64,000 nt of DNA, from NCBI RefSeq assembly GCF_007859715.1, contig NZ_SJPG01000001.1, forward strand, positions 6,466,001 through 6,530,000, in the 5' to 3' direction. A program made the position numbers and the translations under genes. Source of the stretch: Rubinisphaera italica. Its GTDB lineage: Bacteria; Planctomycetota; Planctomycetia; Planctomycetales; Planctomycetaceae. How positions within the stretch are numbered: the first letter of the stretch is position 1; every line of letters begins with the position of its first letter. The notes beneath the pieces are model-generated. The model was not told the DNA's origin. It searched no databases and worked only from the letters and a program-made list of their open reading frames with translations. Positions 1 through 9,227 of the stretch are shown here, piece by piece.

Positions 1-689
1 TCATCTTCGACGGAGTTCTCTGCACCGCTGAACTGGACCTTTCCGGCCTTGAATGCGTTTCCGTACTCACCATGTGGGTCGAAGACGACAACCGTGGCAT
101 TGTGCAGCGCGACCATGCGTTCGATGATTCGCCCGACGGTGAACGACTTTCCGGCACCGGTCATTGCCAGCACAGCGAAGTGTTCTGTGGCGAGCTTGTT
201 GACATCCAGAAAGATCGGAACGGTGTTGGCTCCACGTTCGTAGCCAACCAGATTGCCAAGATGAATACTGCAGGCCGGATCGAACCGGTAGAACTCACGC
301 AGGAAGTCGTAATCGACGCCCAGCACTTCCGATCCCGGATCAAGAGGCCGCCGTGGAATGCGAGGCTGCCCGCTGGATGGATCGGTGTAGCCCACCAGTT
401 CCAAGGTCGCCCGTACCGTTTCACCAGTCACTCGGGTTCCGGGTAGCAGTGTGATGTCTGCCAGCCCCTCACCGGCGGCTTCGCTGAACAGGATGTTCGA
501 CCGGGAGATGGAAACGATCCGGCCAAGCACTGGCAATGGATCGTCCGCGCGGCTTTCTTGGTGCATCACTCGAACAAACTCACCCCGCCGTGCAGAGTGA
601 CTGTCCTTGAGTGCGACCTGAAGCCTCATTGGGTCGCCGGTATTGCCAATCAGTTTTCCGATCACTCGGTTTGAATTCGTATCGCTCAT
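1..689 (-). CDS. HerA-like ATPase/translocase, 3' part beyond window
   Basis: The ATG at 689 follows the stop of the upstream nuclease gene by one base, and the frame stays open to base 1, so about 229 residues are visible. The first 110 residues resemble a HAS-barrel. A Walker A motif (MTGAGKS, residues 176-182, K181) follows, and then the hydrophobic strand ending DPHGEY that is typical of the HerA/FtsK group (DUF87). HerA proteins form hexameric DNA translocases that pair with a nuclease, and the gene directly upstream is NurA-like, which supports a HerA-NurA end-processing machine. The catalytic C-terminal half lies outside the window. Family assignment is firm. A role in phage defence is inferred from the operon. 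Confidence 0.85.
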   Translation of the reverse strand, partial: MSDTNSNRVIGKLIGNTGDPMRLQVALKDSHSARRGEFVRVMHQESRADDPLPVLGRIVSISRSNILFSEAAGEGLADITLLPGTRVTGETVRATLELVGYTDPSSGQPRIPRRPLDPGSEVLGVDYDFLREFYRFDPACSIHLGNLVGYERGANTVPIFLDVNKLATEHFAVLAMTGAGKSFTVGRIIERMVALHNATVVVFDPHGEYGNAFKAGKVQFSGAENSVED

Positions 690-690
690 A

Positions 691-1827
691 TCAGACTCCA
701 TCTGGTTCCCAGCCCCGCAGCCACGCCTTATCGAGCTCGCCGCTTCGCAGGATTTCAAAAACGTCGCGTTGGTACTGTTCCAAAAAATGGTCGGCCTGCA
801 ATTGTTTGATGTCCTGCCGGGCCATCCACATGGGCAGCAGGATGGCATCTGGCTGATCGAATGGACTTGCCTCGATCAGTTTTTCGGCCAATCGGTCCAA
901 ACCATCGGTTGTCCATGCACGGCCACCCGCCACTTCCACCTGATGCGGTGGAGTCCGCAGACCAGACCGATAATGAAACGACGCAATGTCAATCTCTTTG
1001 TGGAGATGAACCGGTTCAGTTCGGTTGTCCATCTTCAGGCCGGAGTACGTGAACGCAGCCGTCCGCTGTTCGGGCCAGATGATCGATCCCATGATTCGCG
1101 AGGCCCCGGCATTATCCAATGGCTTACCCCGACCAATGGAGTCCAGAATGCTCTCAACAGCCAAGTTGTCGATGAGCGCGTCGGAGCGATTGTCAGCAAT
1201 CGACCACAACGGCTCATCGACTCGTTTTACCTGTGGATACCCGACGACGACCAATCCGCCGGGTGTGGTCGGGTAGAGTTCATTCTGAATCGATTTCCAG
1301 AACGCATTTCCTTTCTTGGCAACCTGTTGAAATTCCGCCTGAACCTGCGGGTCGTCACTGTTGGCAAACTCTTTTGGCAACAGCAGCGTTCGGTCAATCA
1401 CTAACAGGTCTGGCCTGTCCGATTCCTTCAGGATGCGGTCCAGCAAACGATAGATCATCGTGAACTGCTTCAGTCCGATCCGCTGACGAACGTCGCAATA
1501 CGGCAGGATGTCGATCTCGCAAGTCGAGTCCGTTGTCCCATGTGCAACTTGTCCGTTGGTGATGGTCATGTCACGACGAACAGCGGCGACAAGATACAAG
1601 TATCCGCCGAAGGCTTCGGCACGTTTGCCAACCGCACTGATGGCGGACAGCCGCAAGGTCTCCTTTGGCTTTGGCGAAACACGACGGATCATTCCGCCGT
1701 CCTTCAGTTTCTCCGCGATGCCGCGACCGACACGCACGCTGTGAGCGACTGTGTTGGCCGTTCCCAATTGGGCCAGTTGCATTCGAGCAACCAGCGATTG
1801 GGCCAGTGTTTGCCCGTCGTCACTCAT
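691..1827 (-). CDS. NurA-like nuclease partner of HerA
   Basis: A 378-aa protein lying between a 276-aa unknown (4-nt ATGA overlap at 1824-1827) and the HerA-like gene (1-nt gap). NurA nucleases are RNase H-fold enzymes of about this size, and their first metal-binding Asp ends a hydrophobic strand. Here the segment LLVIDRTLLLP (D145) fits that pattern. A second acidic cluster in the C-terminal third (EPVHLHKEIDIASFH) is like the late NurA strand that contacts HerA. Family NurA genes sit next to herA in archaea and in bacterial defence loci. I see no signal peptide or membrane segment, so it is cytoplasmic. The assignment rests on position, size and one motif. A structure search would settle it. 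Confidence 0.6.
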   Translation of the reverse strand: MSDDGQTLAQSLVARMQLAQLGTANTVAHSVRVGRGIAEKLKDGGMIRRVSPKPKETLRLSAISAVGKRAEAFGGYLYLVAAVRRDMTITNGQVAHGTTDSTCEIDILPYCDVRQRIGLKQFTMIYRLLDRILKESDRPDLLVIDRTLLLPKEFANSDDPQVQAEFQQVAKKGNAFWKSIQNELYPTTPGGLVVVGYPQVKRVDEPLWSIADNRSDALIDNLAVESILDSIGRGKPLDNAGASRIMGSIIWPEQRTAAFTYSGLKMDNRTEPVHLHKEIDIASFHYRSGLRTPPHQVEVAGGRAWTTDGLDRLAEKLIEASPFDQPDAILLPMWMARQDIKQLQADHFLEQYQRDVFEILRSGELDKAWLRGWEPDGV

Positions 1828-2654
1828 ACGGCGTTCTCCTCGATCTCCAGTCGAAAGCTGCGAAAGCCAAGACTGTCGATCACTCTGGCAAGCTGCTCCC
1901 GCTGACCGATGGGCTGTGACAATTCAGCCGTCACGGTTGGGTGTTTCATGATTCTTTCGATCTTTGCAGTATCCGGTTCTACGCTCAGTCGGCGGTTGAT
2001 GAACTGAGCCGCAGCTTCGACCTCGACATCCGCTGGCAAACCGGCTGCTGCCAATAGGTATGGAGCGTCTTCGGCGGCAAAGTCAGTGGGAACATCGACT
2101 GGTACTGCATTGCTGTTCGTTGCCTGAGGTGTCTTAACGCGACACCGGGCCTGCAGGCACTCAACGATTGCTGCCGTCAGCAACTTGGCATCGCGTGGGC
2201 GAGTCGATGGGCTGGCAACCAGCAGCTCAGCAGTGGACAGCCAAGCCTGACCAGCACCGGCAAACGGTTCGTGTGAAACCAGCCATGCGACCTTCGACTC
2301 GAAAAAGTAACCATGTCCCTGCCATGCCGGTGAAGGATCGATCCCCGCCGACGCACTGACGGCGTACGACTCGTCACCCAGCATCAAGGGACGATCTGGA
2401 GCGTTGACTTCTCGCGACGGCGGCAAGCCAGCAAATCCGCCATCCATCCAAGGTGGCATCACAAGCACTTGTCCGCCTTTATCCAGCTTTTCGATCAGCC
2501 ATGTACGAGACAGCCCCGTCGCCCAAACAACCCATGGACGATCAACCGCCTTAGCATCGCCAACTTCAACTTTGACGGCTCGACGTAATCGGCTCAGCTT
2601 GGGATGCTCGGCATCCTCGGAGCGAATCAGAATGGTTGGTTGTGCTTTCGGCAT
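1824..2654 (-). CDS. Hypothetical protein, 276 aa, in the HerA/NurA operon
   Basis: I do not recognise this family. The first 90 residues alternate strands and helices (ILIRSEDAE, PWVVWATGLS, GQVLVMPPW), which would suit a Rossmann or flavodoxin-like fold, and the rest is helical and Ala-rich. There is no P-loop, no clear nuclease motif and no signal sequence. The start overlaps nothing upstream: a 44-nt gap separates it from the giant ATPase gene. Its end overlaps the NurA-like start by 4 nt, so translation is probably coupled to the nuclease. Context suggests an accessory subunit of the ATPase or of the HerA-NurA unit. Confidence 0.7.
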   Translation of the reverse strand: MPKAQPTILIRSEDAEHPKLSRLRRAVKVEVGDAKAVDRPWVVWATGLSRTWLIEKLDKGGQVLVMPPWMDGGFAGLPPSREVNAPDRPLMLGDESYAVSASAGIDPSPAWQGHGYFFESKVAWLVSHEPFAGAGQAWLSTAELLVASPSTRPRDAKLLTAAIVECLQARCRVKTPQATNSNAVPVDVPTDFAAEDAPYLLAAAGLPADVEVEAAAQFINRRLSVEPDTAKIERIMKHPTVTAELSQPIGQREQLARVIDSLGFRSFRLEIEENAV

Positions 2655-2698
2655 TTCTATCTCACTTCTCCCGTTCGTCTGGGGAGATGGATTCCCAA

Positions 2699-5600
2699 TC
2701 AGTCCTTCAACTTCAATGTAATGAGATTCTGGTCTTTGAGTTTTCCAAGTTTGGCCCAGTCGGTGGCTGGTGGGATTCCTTCCGTACCGAGATTCGTTTC
2801 ATCAATGACCTTCAGAAAGAATCCAAACAGCTCCGCATCACCCATCTTTTCCGGCCCGGTGGTCCGCCATTCCTCGCGCAGCTTGTACGCGGCTTCAACC
2901 AGCTCTCTGAGAGTTCCTGCGGACTCCAATCGGTTGTGAGCATTGGTTGCATTCGTATCGAGCCGATTCATGGCGTACCGAAGAAGTCCCAATCCGGGAT
3001 CGGTCGGCGTGCCTCGTTCGGACATCAATTCACCGGCATAGATGCTCTTCTGCTCCGAAAGTGGTTCCAGCTGTTCACGCAACCGCGCCGCCGAGTTCCC
3101 ACCACCCTCTCGGAACTCTCGAATCAACTTTCGAGCCGACTTCAGCAGAACTGCCTGTCCCTCATCATCGAACGGACGGCCACCGGCATCCTGTTGCTTC
3201 ACTTTGTCAGCATAGTCTTCCGACACGACATCCTGAAGAACTTCGAGTGATTCGGATGCTTCCTCAAGCAACGGTTCCATGGTTGCTTTGAGATGCCTCA
3301 GATGATTCCGAACATAAACCGAATCGCCGGATTGTTTATCGAGATCATCGCACTGCTGCTCATAGCCTTGGCATTCGGTCTCTAACTCGCTGACACTGGC
3401 TTTGAACTGCTTCCACTCAGCGATCCAGCCTTCACAGCCGGACTTCAATTCGGTCAGTCGCCGCGTGGCTTCATTCACACACTTCTCGGCCTGCTTCAAA
3501 TTCCGTTTCACGAGGTGATAGATCAACGTCTCGTTAGCCAGTACGCCTTTAGTTGTGTGCTGAAGCTGTTGGTCACGTTGGGTCAGAATAAGTAGACCAT
3601 CGGCTGGTGTCTGAAAAACGACAGCCGGGAGCCCTTCATCATCCAATGTTGTGGTGAACTGGCCCTTGGCGGCATTGATCTCACTATGCAGGTCATCGAC
3701 TCGCTGTTCGATGGCCTTCACGAACGCACCAAGACCGTCCGCCCGGTCCCGGAACGGAACGTCTTTGTTCTTCAGATGGTCCTCAAGTTGACCAGCATTC
3801 TGAGCGAGCACGGCTCCTTTGGCACTTTGGTCCGTTGCCATCTGCCGCAGTTGGAAACTCAGATGCCCAGCCAGCGCGGCGAATGACTTTCGATGTTCAT
3901 CAGTCGCAACCGGACCATCTGCCGGATCGGAAAGTTCTTTGCCCAGAGATTCAAAACAGGAGAGTTCCGTTGGTTGCGTCAGATTCCGAATCCCGACACG
4001 CATGTCAGCGCCGTCGGTGTTCAGCTCCTCCACAATTCCCGTGTAGCGACTGACGGCTTCCAGCAGGTTCTTCAGATCGTTGTCATACCATGACTGAGCC
4101 GTATCGACGGCGGACTCGATGTCGCCACGTGTCAGCACGCGAAACATGTTGTCCTGAGTGTCACGGGTCACCAGTCTGATCTTCTGCAGCCATTCCAACA
4201 TTTGTTCCACGATGGCCCGTGGCTTGTCGCCTGAACCAAAGAAGCGACGTTCCAGAAAGTCCGCGCTGCGTGCTCCATCCTTCAGCAGACTGACAATGCG
4301 AGCCAGCGCCGGTGGCCACTGCGGCAATGGTGGGTCAGAATCATGGTCCACCAGTTCTGTCGTGGGTTTCTTGGCGGTCGGCTCATTGCTCTTCAACGCG
4401 ACCTGAGCATTTCCAACGAACGACTCACCAAAGGTATCTCTCGCTTTTGTCAGATCGTTGGAAGCATCGGATGCCAAGAACAACCAGACTTCCGCCAACT
4501 CTCTGGCATAGGGTTTCCAGTTGTTCAATCGAAACAGCGGTCGAACGACAATGCCAGCGTCAACCAACTGCTGAAACCGATCCGCTAACGATTCCTTGAT
4601 GCGTTCCGTCAGCCGATACAACAGACTCGTCGCCAGATTTGTCAGATCGCCGTGGGATTCTGACTTCAGAAACAGCAGCCGTTCATCCACTTCGGCCAAT
4701 GGAAACGTGACGACACGATCACGAATTGCAATCCGGTTGGCGAGAAACTGTTCAATCAACTCACGCTGACTCGGATCATCGCCGCTGAGCAGTAACAGAA
4801 TCGGCTGAACCGGTTGCGAGTCGGCACACAGTTTCAGCATGGCGTCCCGAACACTCGCTCCATGATGACCACAGACAATCCAGATTTTGTCATTTTGTGA
4901 CAGCAACAATGGATCGGTTCGCTCCAACGTGACCGATGACACGACGACATCGTCATCCGCCGTGTCTTCCTTGATGGTCTGTGATTCATCCAGCAGGTTC
5001 AGGAAGCCGCGAGTAAATCGCCGCAACTTTTCTTCACTCGACAGTCCCGCGAAGTTTTCGTTGAGTTGTCGTTCAGCCTCTTCGTCGTCCAGCAGATGCG
5101 ACTGCATGTCTTCGCGACGTAATCGCCGGTCGATTTGACGCAGTGCGGCAAACGATGGCCCGAAGTGAGTTGGTGCTTCGGCCAGATGGCTCAGAAACAC
5201 CGGATAGAGGTATTGAGCCGCCGCCCCGGTCTGAGACATCCCGTGCAATGTTGTCAGATGCAGAACGAACTGGTCTTTGTCACGAGGCAAAACAGCACGG
5301 CCAGCATCGTCACACTGATAGGCTGACAGATCATGCAGCAGTCGGGCCAGATCGATCTTCATGTCTCCGGCGTGAACCTGAGCACCACCCCCGGAAACGA
5401 CCTGCACACCGGGCTCGGCCTGTGCTGTCTCCAGCAAGTCCGACAAACTGGCTCTCAAGGGATAAAGTTCGGTGAACGCTGGTGTGGCGGCAGCATCCAC
5501 AACCTTCATCTGTTTCAACGATGATCGTTCGGCTTCATCCAACCCGTCGATGGACATTGCCGTCTGACCGTACAACAGCTTTTGTGCCGTTGAATTTGTG

Positions 5601-6748
5601 TCGGAGCCGGGGATGCGTGCGAGTCCCTGATCGACGAACACTTCTTTGCCGCGCGGGTCCGCCACAGCAAATTGTCGCAACAGTGAGACGGGGTCGGTTT
5701 CACCATCAACAAACGGGCGATGCACGCTGTACATCACCACGTTCATCCAGCCCATGTTGCGGTCGGTCGCCAGATAGGCGGCTCGGATCAGAGCTTCGCT
5801 GTATTCAGGGATTCCGGGTTTGCTCTGTCGCAGGTGGTCGAGATACCCGCACAGGTCGGCAACCGTGTTCCGGCCGATGGGTACTGAATAATGACGCCGG
5901 GCCTGAGACGGAATCTTTTCAATTGTGCTGTAAACGGCGGGCGAGCAGAGCAACAGGAACCCGACATTTGGAAACCGCTGGCGTTCGATGTCACTCTTCA
6001 GAACTTCGGGGATCACGTCCAGATACGTGTCCTTGATTTCCTGATAGGCTTCCTGTCCCAGAACACCACCGGGCTTGTTACGGATTTCGGACGGGTCTTC
6101 GACTTCTTCCACGATCACCAGAAATCGATTCAGTCCGTGCTGCTTCATGACATCGACAATGCCATTCACAACCTCTTGTTCCCTCGCCCCTTGGGGAGAG
6201 GGTTGGGGTGAGGGGGCGATGTCTTTCAACTCCGGCAACTCCCGGATCGCCTTAGCCACTGGTTGTTTGAAGGTTTCCAGATGGTCCATCACCGTCTTGA
6301 GCTGTGGTGTGGCTCGCTCCTTTAATCCGATCAGCGCTGCCAGTGTCACACGAGGAATCCACTCGGTGAATGGCAACCGGCGACCGACTTCTTCGACCTT
6401 CTGTATCACCCACTTGTAAGACACCATCGCCGGAACGAGCCCATCCTCGAAGTCCGGCTTCACGATGGCTGGTAGCGCGGTCCCTGTGCGGTCGATCCAT
6501 CCGGCCGATTCGCCCGTGACTTGAGACACCAGTTCGTCGGCTGTTCGAGTCTTACCACCACCCCACGTCGATGTCAGAGCACAGAACCAAGCACTGCTGC
6601 CATCGTTGGGCTGAAAGTTCTTCAGGGATGAATCCAGATGCCGATGCACTTGTTCCTGTCCGACCATCGGGGCACGAGGTGGATAGGACGACACACCGTA
6701 TTCATTCCATGGATTCGTCACTGTTGTCTTCGTCACGGATTTGCTCAT
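2699..6748 (-). CDS. Giant P-loop ATPase, BrxC/PglY- or DUF499-like
   Basis: A 1349-aa protein. A Walker A motif lies at residues 61-67 (TWGGGKT, K66), and a Walker B-like strand ending VIVEEVED is near residue 212. The middle is helical, with a second possible NTPase-like strand set around 610-680 (KIWIVCGHHGAS). Residues of about 1000-1250 are strongly heptad-like (coiled coil). Very long AAA-type ATPases with GGGKT P-loops accompany methylases in BREX (BrxC/PglY) and in DUF499 loci, where they are essential but poorly understood. The BREX partners PglZ and BrxL are absent here. Its start overlaps the upstream gene by 4 nt. Near residues 178-190 it contains a Pro/Gln-rich insert encoded by a REP-like repeat, reported separately. 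The ATPase call is firm and the family call is tentative. Confidence 0.75.
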   Translation of the reverse strand: MSKSVTKTTVTNPWNEYGVSSYPPRAPMVGQEQVHRHLDSSLKNFQPNDGSSAWFCALTSTWGGGKTRTADELVSQVTGESAGWIDRTGTALPAIVKPDFEDGLVPAMVSYKWVIQKVEEVGRRLPFTEWIPRVTLAALIGLKERATPQLKTVMDHLETFKQPVAKAIRELPELKDIAPSPQPSPQGAREQEVVNGIVDVMKQHGLNRFLVIVEEVEDPSEIRNKPGGVLGQEAYQEIKDTYLDVIPEVLKSDIERQRFPNVGFLLLCSPAVYSTIEKIPSQARRHYSVPIGRNTVADLCGYLDHLRQSKPGIPEYSEALIRAAYLATDRNMGWMNVVMYSVHRPFVDGETDPVSLLRQFAVADPRGKEVFVDQGLARIPGSDTNSTAQKLLYGQTAMSIDGLDEAERSSLKQMKVVDAAATPAFTELYPLRASLSDLLETAQAEPGVQVVSGGGAQVHAGDMKIDLARLLHDLSAYQCDDAGRAVLPRDKDQFVLHLTTLHGMSQTGAAAQYLYPVFLSHLAEAPTHFGPSFAALRQIDRRLRREDMQSHLLDDEEAERQLNENFAGLSSEEKLRRFTRGFLNLLDESQTIKEDTADDDVVVSSVTLERTDPLLLSQNDKIWIVCGHHGASVRDAMLKLCADSQPVQPILLLLSGDDPSQRELIEQFLANRIAIRDRVVTFPLAEVDERLLFLKSESHGDLTNLATSLLYRLTERIKESLADRFQQLVDAGIVVRPLFRLNNWKPYARELAEVWLFLASDASNDLTKARDTFGESFVGNAQVALKSNEPTAKKPTTELVDHDSDPPLPQWPPALARIVSLLKDGARSADFLERRFFGSGDKPRAIVEQMLEWLQKIRLVTRDTQDNMFRVLTRGDIESAVDTAQSWYDNDLKNLLEAVSRYTGIVEELNTDGADMRVGIRNLTQPTELSCFESLGKELSDPADGPVATDEHRKSFAALAGHLSFQLRQMATDQSAKGAVLAQNAGQLEDHLKNKDVPFRDRADGLGAFVKAIEQRVDDLHSEINAAKGQFTTTLDDEGLPAVVFQTPADGLLILTQRDQQLQHTTKGVLANETLIYHLVKRNLKQAEKCVNEATRRLTELKSGCEGWIAEWKQFKASVSELETECQGYEQQCDDLDKQSGDSVYVRNHLRHLKATMEPLLEEASESLEVLQDVVSEDYADKVKQQDAGGRPFDDEGQAVLLKSARKLIREFREGGGNSAARLREQLEPLSEQKSIYAGELMSERGTPTDPGLGLLRYAMNRLDTNATNAHNRLESAGTLRELVEAAYKLREEWRTTGPEKMGDAELFGFFLKVIDETNLGTEGIPPATDWAKLGKLKDQNLITLKLKD
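6181..6215. repeat. REP-like palindromic repeat read in frame inside the ATPase gene
   Basis: The stretch has a CCCTCRCCCC-type arm, a central CTCTCCCC/GGGGAGAG palindrome and a GGGGTGAGGG arm. This is the form of a widespread bacterial intergenic repeat. Here it lies wholly within the ATPase coding sequence and is translated as a low-complexity PSPQPSPQG segment without breaking the frame. The residues on either side look like ordinary helical protein. Confidence 0.6.
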
Positions 6749-7779
6749 TGTGCGACAACCTCACTGGGGATGTCTGTGATCCTTGCGGCTGAAGTGGCCA
6801 GCCGATACGACCGCTGTCGCACAGCCTCGAATGCGATCATGTGCTCGTCATCTTTCATCAACTCAGTGCGGAAGTGATCGGTCAGCCGCCATGACCCTTC
6901 CGATTCCGTCGCGATTCCGGCGTCGGCCAGCCGATCCAAAGATCGCTGAAGCCAGTGGAGCGGTTTTCCGGGCACGAAGGGGATGTCCTCCGGGACAACT
7001 AATGGCGGAACGGGATAAAGACCGAGCTCTTCTCGCCAGAGTGATTCGATCACCGGCTCAGCCTTGCCAATGGTTCGATGCTGGCTGCGAATCCGACCGC
7101 CTCGAAGAATCAACGATTGCCATTCGTAGTCGCCAGTGCAGGCGTCAAGTGTGGCGATCAGCGCACCCCAAAATGGATGTCGCACGGCTTGTAGTGGGTT
7201 AGTCAACGGATCGACATCAGCCCAAGGGGCTGGAGCGGGAGCCACAGGTGGCGTATCCCATTCCAGCCAATTAAAGCCAACTGGGACGACGGGGCCTGAC
7301 TGCAATACCGCAATGTCAAGGGGCTGTTCAACAACTTTGGAGAGTAGCGTGATCGCATCCGGTGCCTGCCAAACGGGTACATCCAGCGGGTGCATTGGAG
7401 GTTGTCCGGGAGCTAGTAAAGCATCCAACAATTCGATACCCAAGTGATCCAGCCGTTCGAGAGTGTCGGCGACCGACTCATCGTCAGCCAATGTCTTGAT
7501 TGCCAGTAACACTGTATGAAGTAGGTATCGCCGGTATGTCGGCTCCGCACTTGTCATACGTCTTAGTGCGTGCCGAGAGTGACGAGTTGGGCCGAGTGCA
7601 AAAAGAGCATTGGTTCCGATGAGCACTTTCTCATCAGTCGGGCTATCTACAGCAAAGTGCGATTCCAAAAGGAATTCCCGAACTGCGGGAGTACAAGTCG
7701 CAATCCCGCCGGTCCCGATCCGGGGGAGAACAGCCTCAAGCGATCTAACATCGATCTGTTGATGTCCCCTTGTTTTCAT
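6745..7779 (-). CDS. Hypothetical protein, 344 aa, coupled to S-like and ATPase genes
   Basis: Not recognised. It overlaps the upstream HsdS-like gene by 4 nt (7776-7779) and the downstream ATPase gene by 4 nt (6745-6748), so it is made together with both. The sequence is mostly helical in the first 150 residues. A Pro-rich linker follows (VAPAPAPW region), and the end (about residues 270-325) reads like a winged helix: LQRSLDRLADAGIA then a GSWRLTD wing. No catalytic motif, signal peptide or membrane segment is seen. It may be a bridging protein between the methylase complex and the giant ATPase. That role is inferred from gene order only. Confidence 0.7.
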   Translation of the reverse strand: MKTRGHQQIDVRSLEAVLPRIGTGGIATCTPAVREFLLESHFAVDSPTDEKVLIGTNALFALGPTRHSRHALRRMTSAEPTYRRYLLHTVLLAIKTLADDESVADTLERLDHLGIELLDALLAPGQPPMHPLDVPVWQAPDAITLLSKVVEQPLDIAVLQSGPVVPVGFNWLEWDTPPVAPAPAPWADVDPLTNPLQAVRHPFWGALIATLDACTGDYEWQSLILRGGRIRSQHRTIGKAEPVIESLWREELGLYPVPPLVVPEDIPFVPGKPLHWLQRSLDRLADAGIATESEGSWRLTDHFRTELMKDDEHMIAFEAVRQRSYRLATSAARITDIPSEVVAQ

Positions 7780-9227
7780 TTGGGCACCTCCAAACCGAAT
7801 TCCTCAGCCAATGCCGTACCGGCATGGATGGTATCAGTCTCGTCGAGGATACCTTGGACCAGTCTCTCGACATCCTCGATGGCTTGCTCAACCAAAGTGT
7901 CTGCTCGTCTGCGAAGAACAAAACTGCACCGGTAGTGCTCACCGATCTCGTGACGCAGCTCATCACAAGGCCAAGGAACAAGCACGTCATCCACAAATTC
8001 ACCATCAACTCTCGGTCGGTCGCCGGTTGCAATTTCCGCAACTTGTGAAAGCGCCCACGGCTGTCTGAGACATAGCGCCGCGAAGTACGAGTCACTTGAT
8101 GCAAACTGATACACGAGGAATTCAGGAGAGCCGCTGACAGCAGAACTCCCGTCGTTGATTGTCGTTTTGTTGAGATATGGCCGCATCCGCATGAAAAGCA
8201 CCTGACTGGACTCAGCAATCACGACATCACCTCCGTCTTCGTCGGGCTCAGTCGTCCAATATCCATCGACGCCAGAGACATTCGCTGGGTCGAGGTGCTT
8301 TCGGGAGCTTGTTCTCTTGCCTTTCTCCCTTACTCGTGATCCACAAGTCCCGATCCGTCGTCCGACACCGCTAGTACTAACGAACTCAATAGCGTTCTTC
8401 CGCTTGGGGGCGAAAAACTGCGCACCATGAAACAGTCCGAGTTCACCGTTTCCAACGAATCCACTGAAGTAGTCACACTTGCCATCTTCGTTCGGCTTCA
8501 ACGCCCGATGCATGGGGTTCGGAAAGAGTGTATCGAGTTGTTCAACCGCACGGCGTGCTTCGACCTCCGCTCTCGCATTGAGCAACTCTGCAGCTCTTAC
8601 CTTGTGTCCAATCGCAGTTCGTAGCGATGGCGACGGGTCAGGAATCGGAAGCGTTGCAATGTTGTAGAGGTAGAGACTCTTTTGAACCGCTCCAGCTGCC
8701 TCGCGTTCGCAAGACGCCTTACCGACCGAGCTGGAAAAGTAGATGGCGAGGAAATGCGGGTCGTGCTGGGTACCGTCTATAACAACCTTTGCCAGATGTT
8801 GATTGGAGTTGCACGCACCAGCAGTTGCGGGCAGTATTCCGACGCGACCTATTGAAGCTGACATTGCCAACAGCAAGGTTCCGGGAGAGCAGGCCGATTT
8901 CTCAAGCAGACGATGAGAAGCACGGTCAATGTGGCGCGCACCAGCGAAATGTACAAAAGGGTTCTTCACCTCAGTGACGTTTAGGTACGGAATCGTGTCT
9001 TGTCCGCGTTCTACGAACCGGATTTGGTTTGTCAGTTCGTACGCGCCAAATGAGTATAACTCTGACGCAACGTCCTGCAGCCGCTTCCAGCCGAGAGGAC
9101 CCTTCGCCCGTAGATGCCGTTCTGCCACCGTTAGGGTTGGATCGTAGTAGAGAGCATCGAAACGGTTTGCGCCGATCTCAACGTTCGGCACCCAGATCGG
9201 GTTTTGGTCCAGAGACAATTCCGTCAT
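7776..9227 (-). CDS. HsdS-like DNA specificity subunit (first of two)
   Basis: A 483-aa protein overlapping the methylase gene by 4 nt (9224-9227). The architecture fits type I specificity subunits. Each half has a target-recognition domain closed by a helical region: the first half ends LRTAIGHKVRAAELLNARAEVEARRAVEQLDTLF-like helix (near residue 230), the second ends in a similar helix with RRRADTLVEQAIEDVERLV. Strand patterns such as SASIGRVGILPA and the TGDRPRV turn are those of TRDs. HsdS proteins bind the two halves of a bipartite DNA site and dock the methylase. Adjacent to HsdM, this is its natural partner. There is a second S-like gene at 12226-13575. Confidence 0.75.
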   Translation of the reverse strand: MTELSLDQNPIWVPNVEIGANRFDALYYDPTLTVAERHLRAKGPLGWKRLQDVASELYSFGAYELTNQIRFVERGQDTIPYLNVTEVKNPFVHFAGARHIDRASHRLLEKSACSPGTLLLAMSASIGRVGILPATAGACNSNQHLAKVVIDGTQHDPHFLAIYFSSSVGKASCEREAAGAVQKSLYLYNIATLPIPDPSPSLRTAIGHKVRAAELLNARAEVEARRAVEQLDTLFPNPMHRALKPNEDGKCDYFSGFVGNGELGLFHGAQFFAPKRKNAIEFVSTSGVGRRIGTCGSRVREKGKRTSSRKHLDPANVSGVDGYWTTEPDEDGGDVVIAESSQVLFMRMRPYLNKTTINDGSSAVSGSPEFLVYQFASSDSYFAALCLRQPWALSQVAEIATGDRPRVDGEFVDDVLVPWPCDELRHEIGEHYRCSFVLRRRADTLVEQAIEDVERLVQGILDETDTIHAGTALAEEFGLEVPK

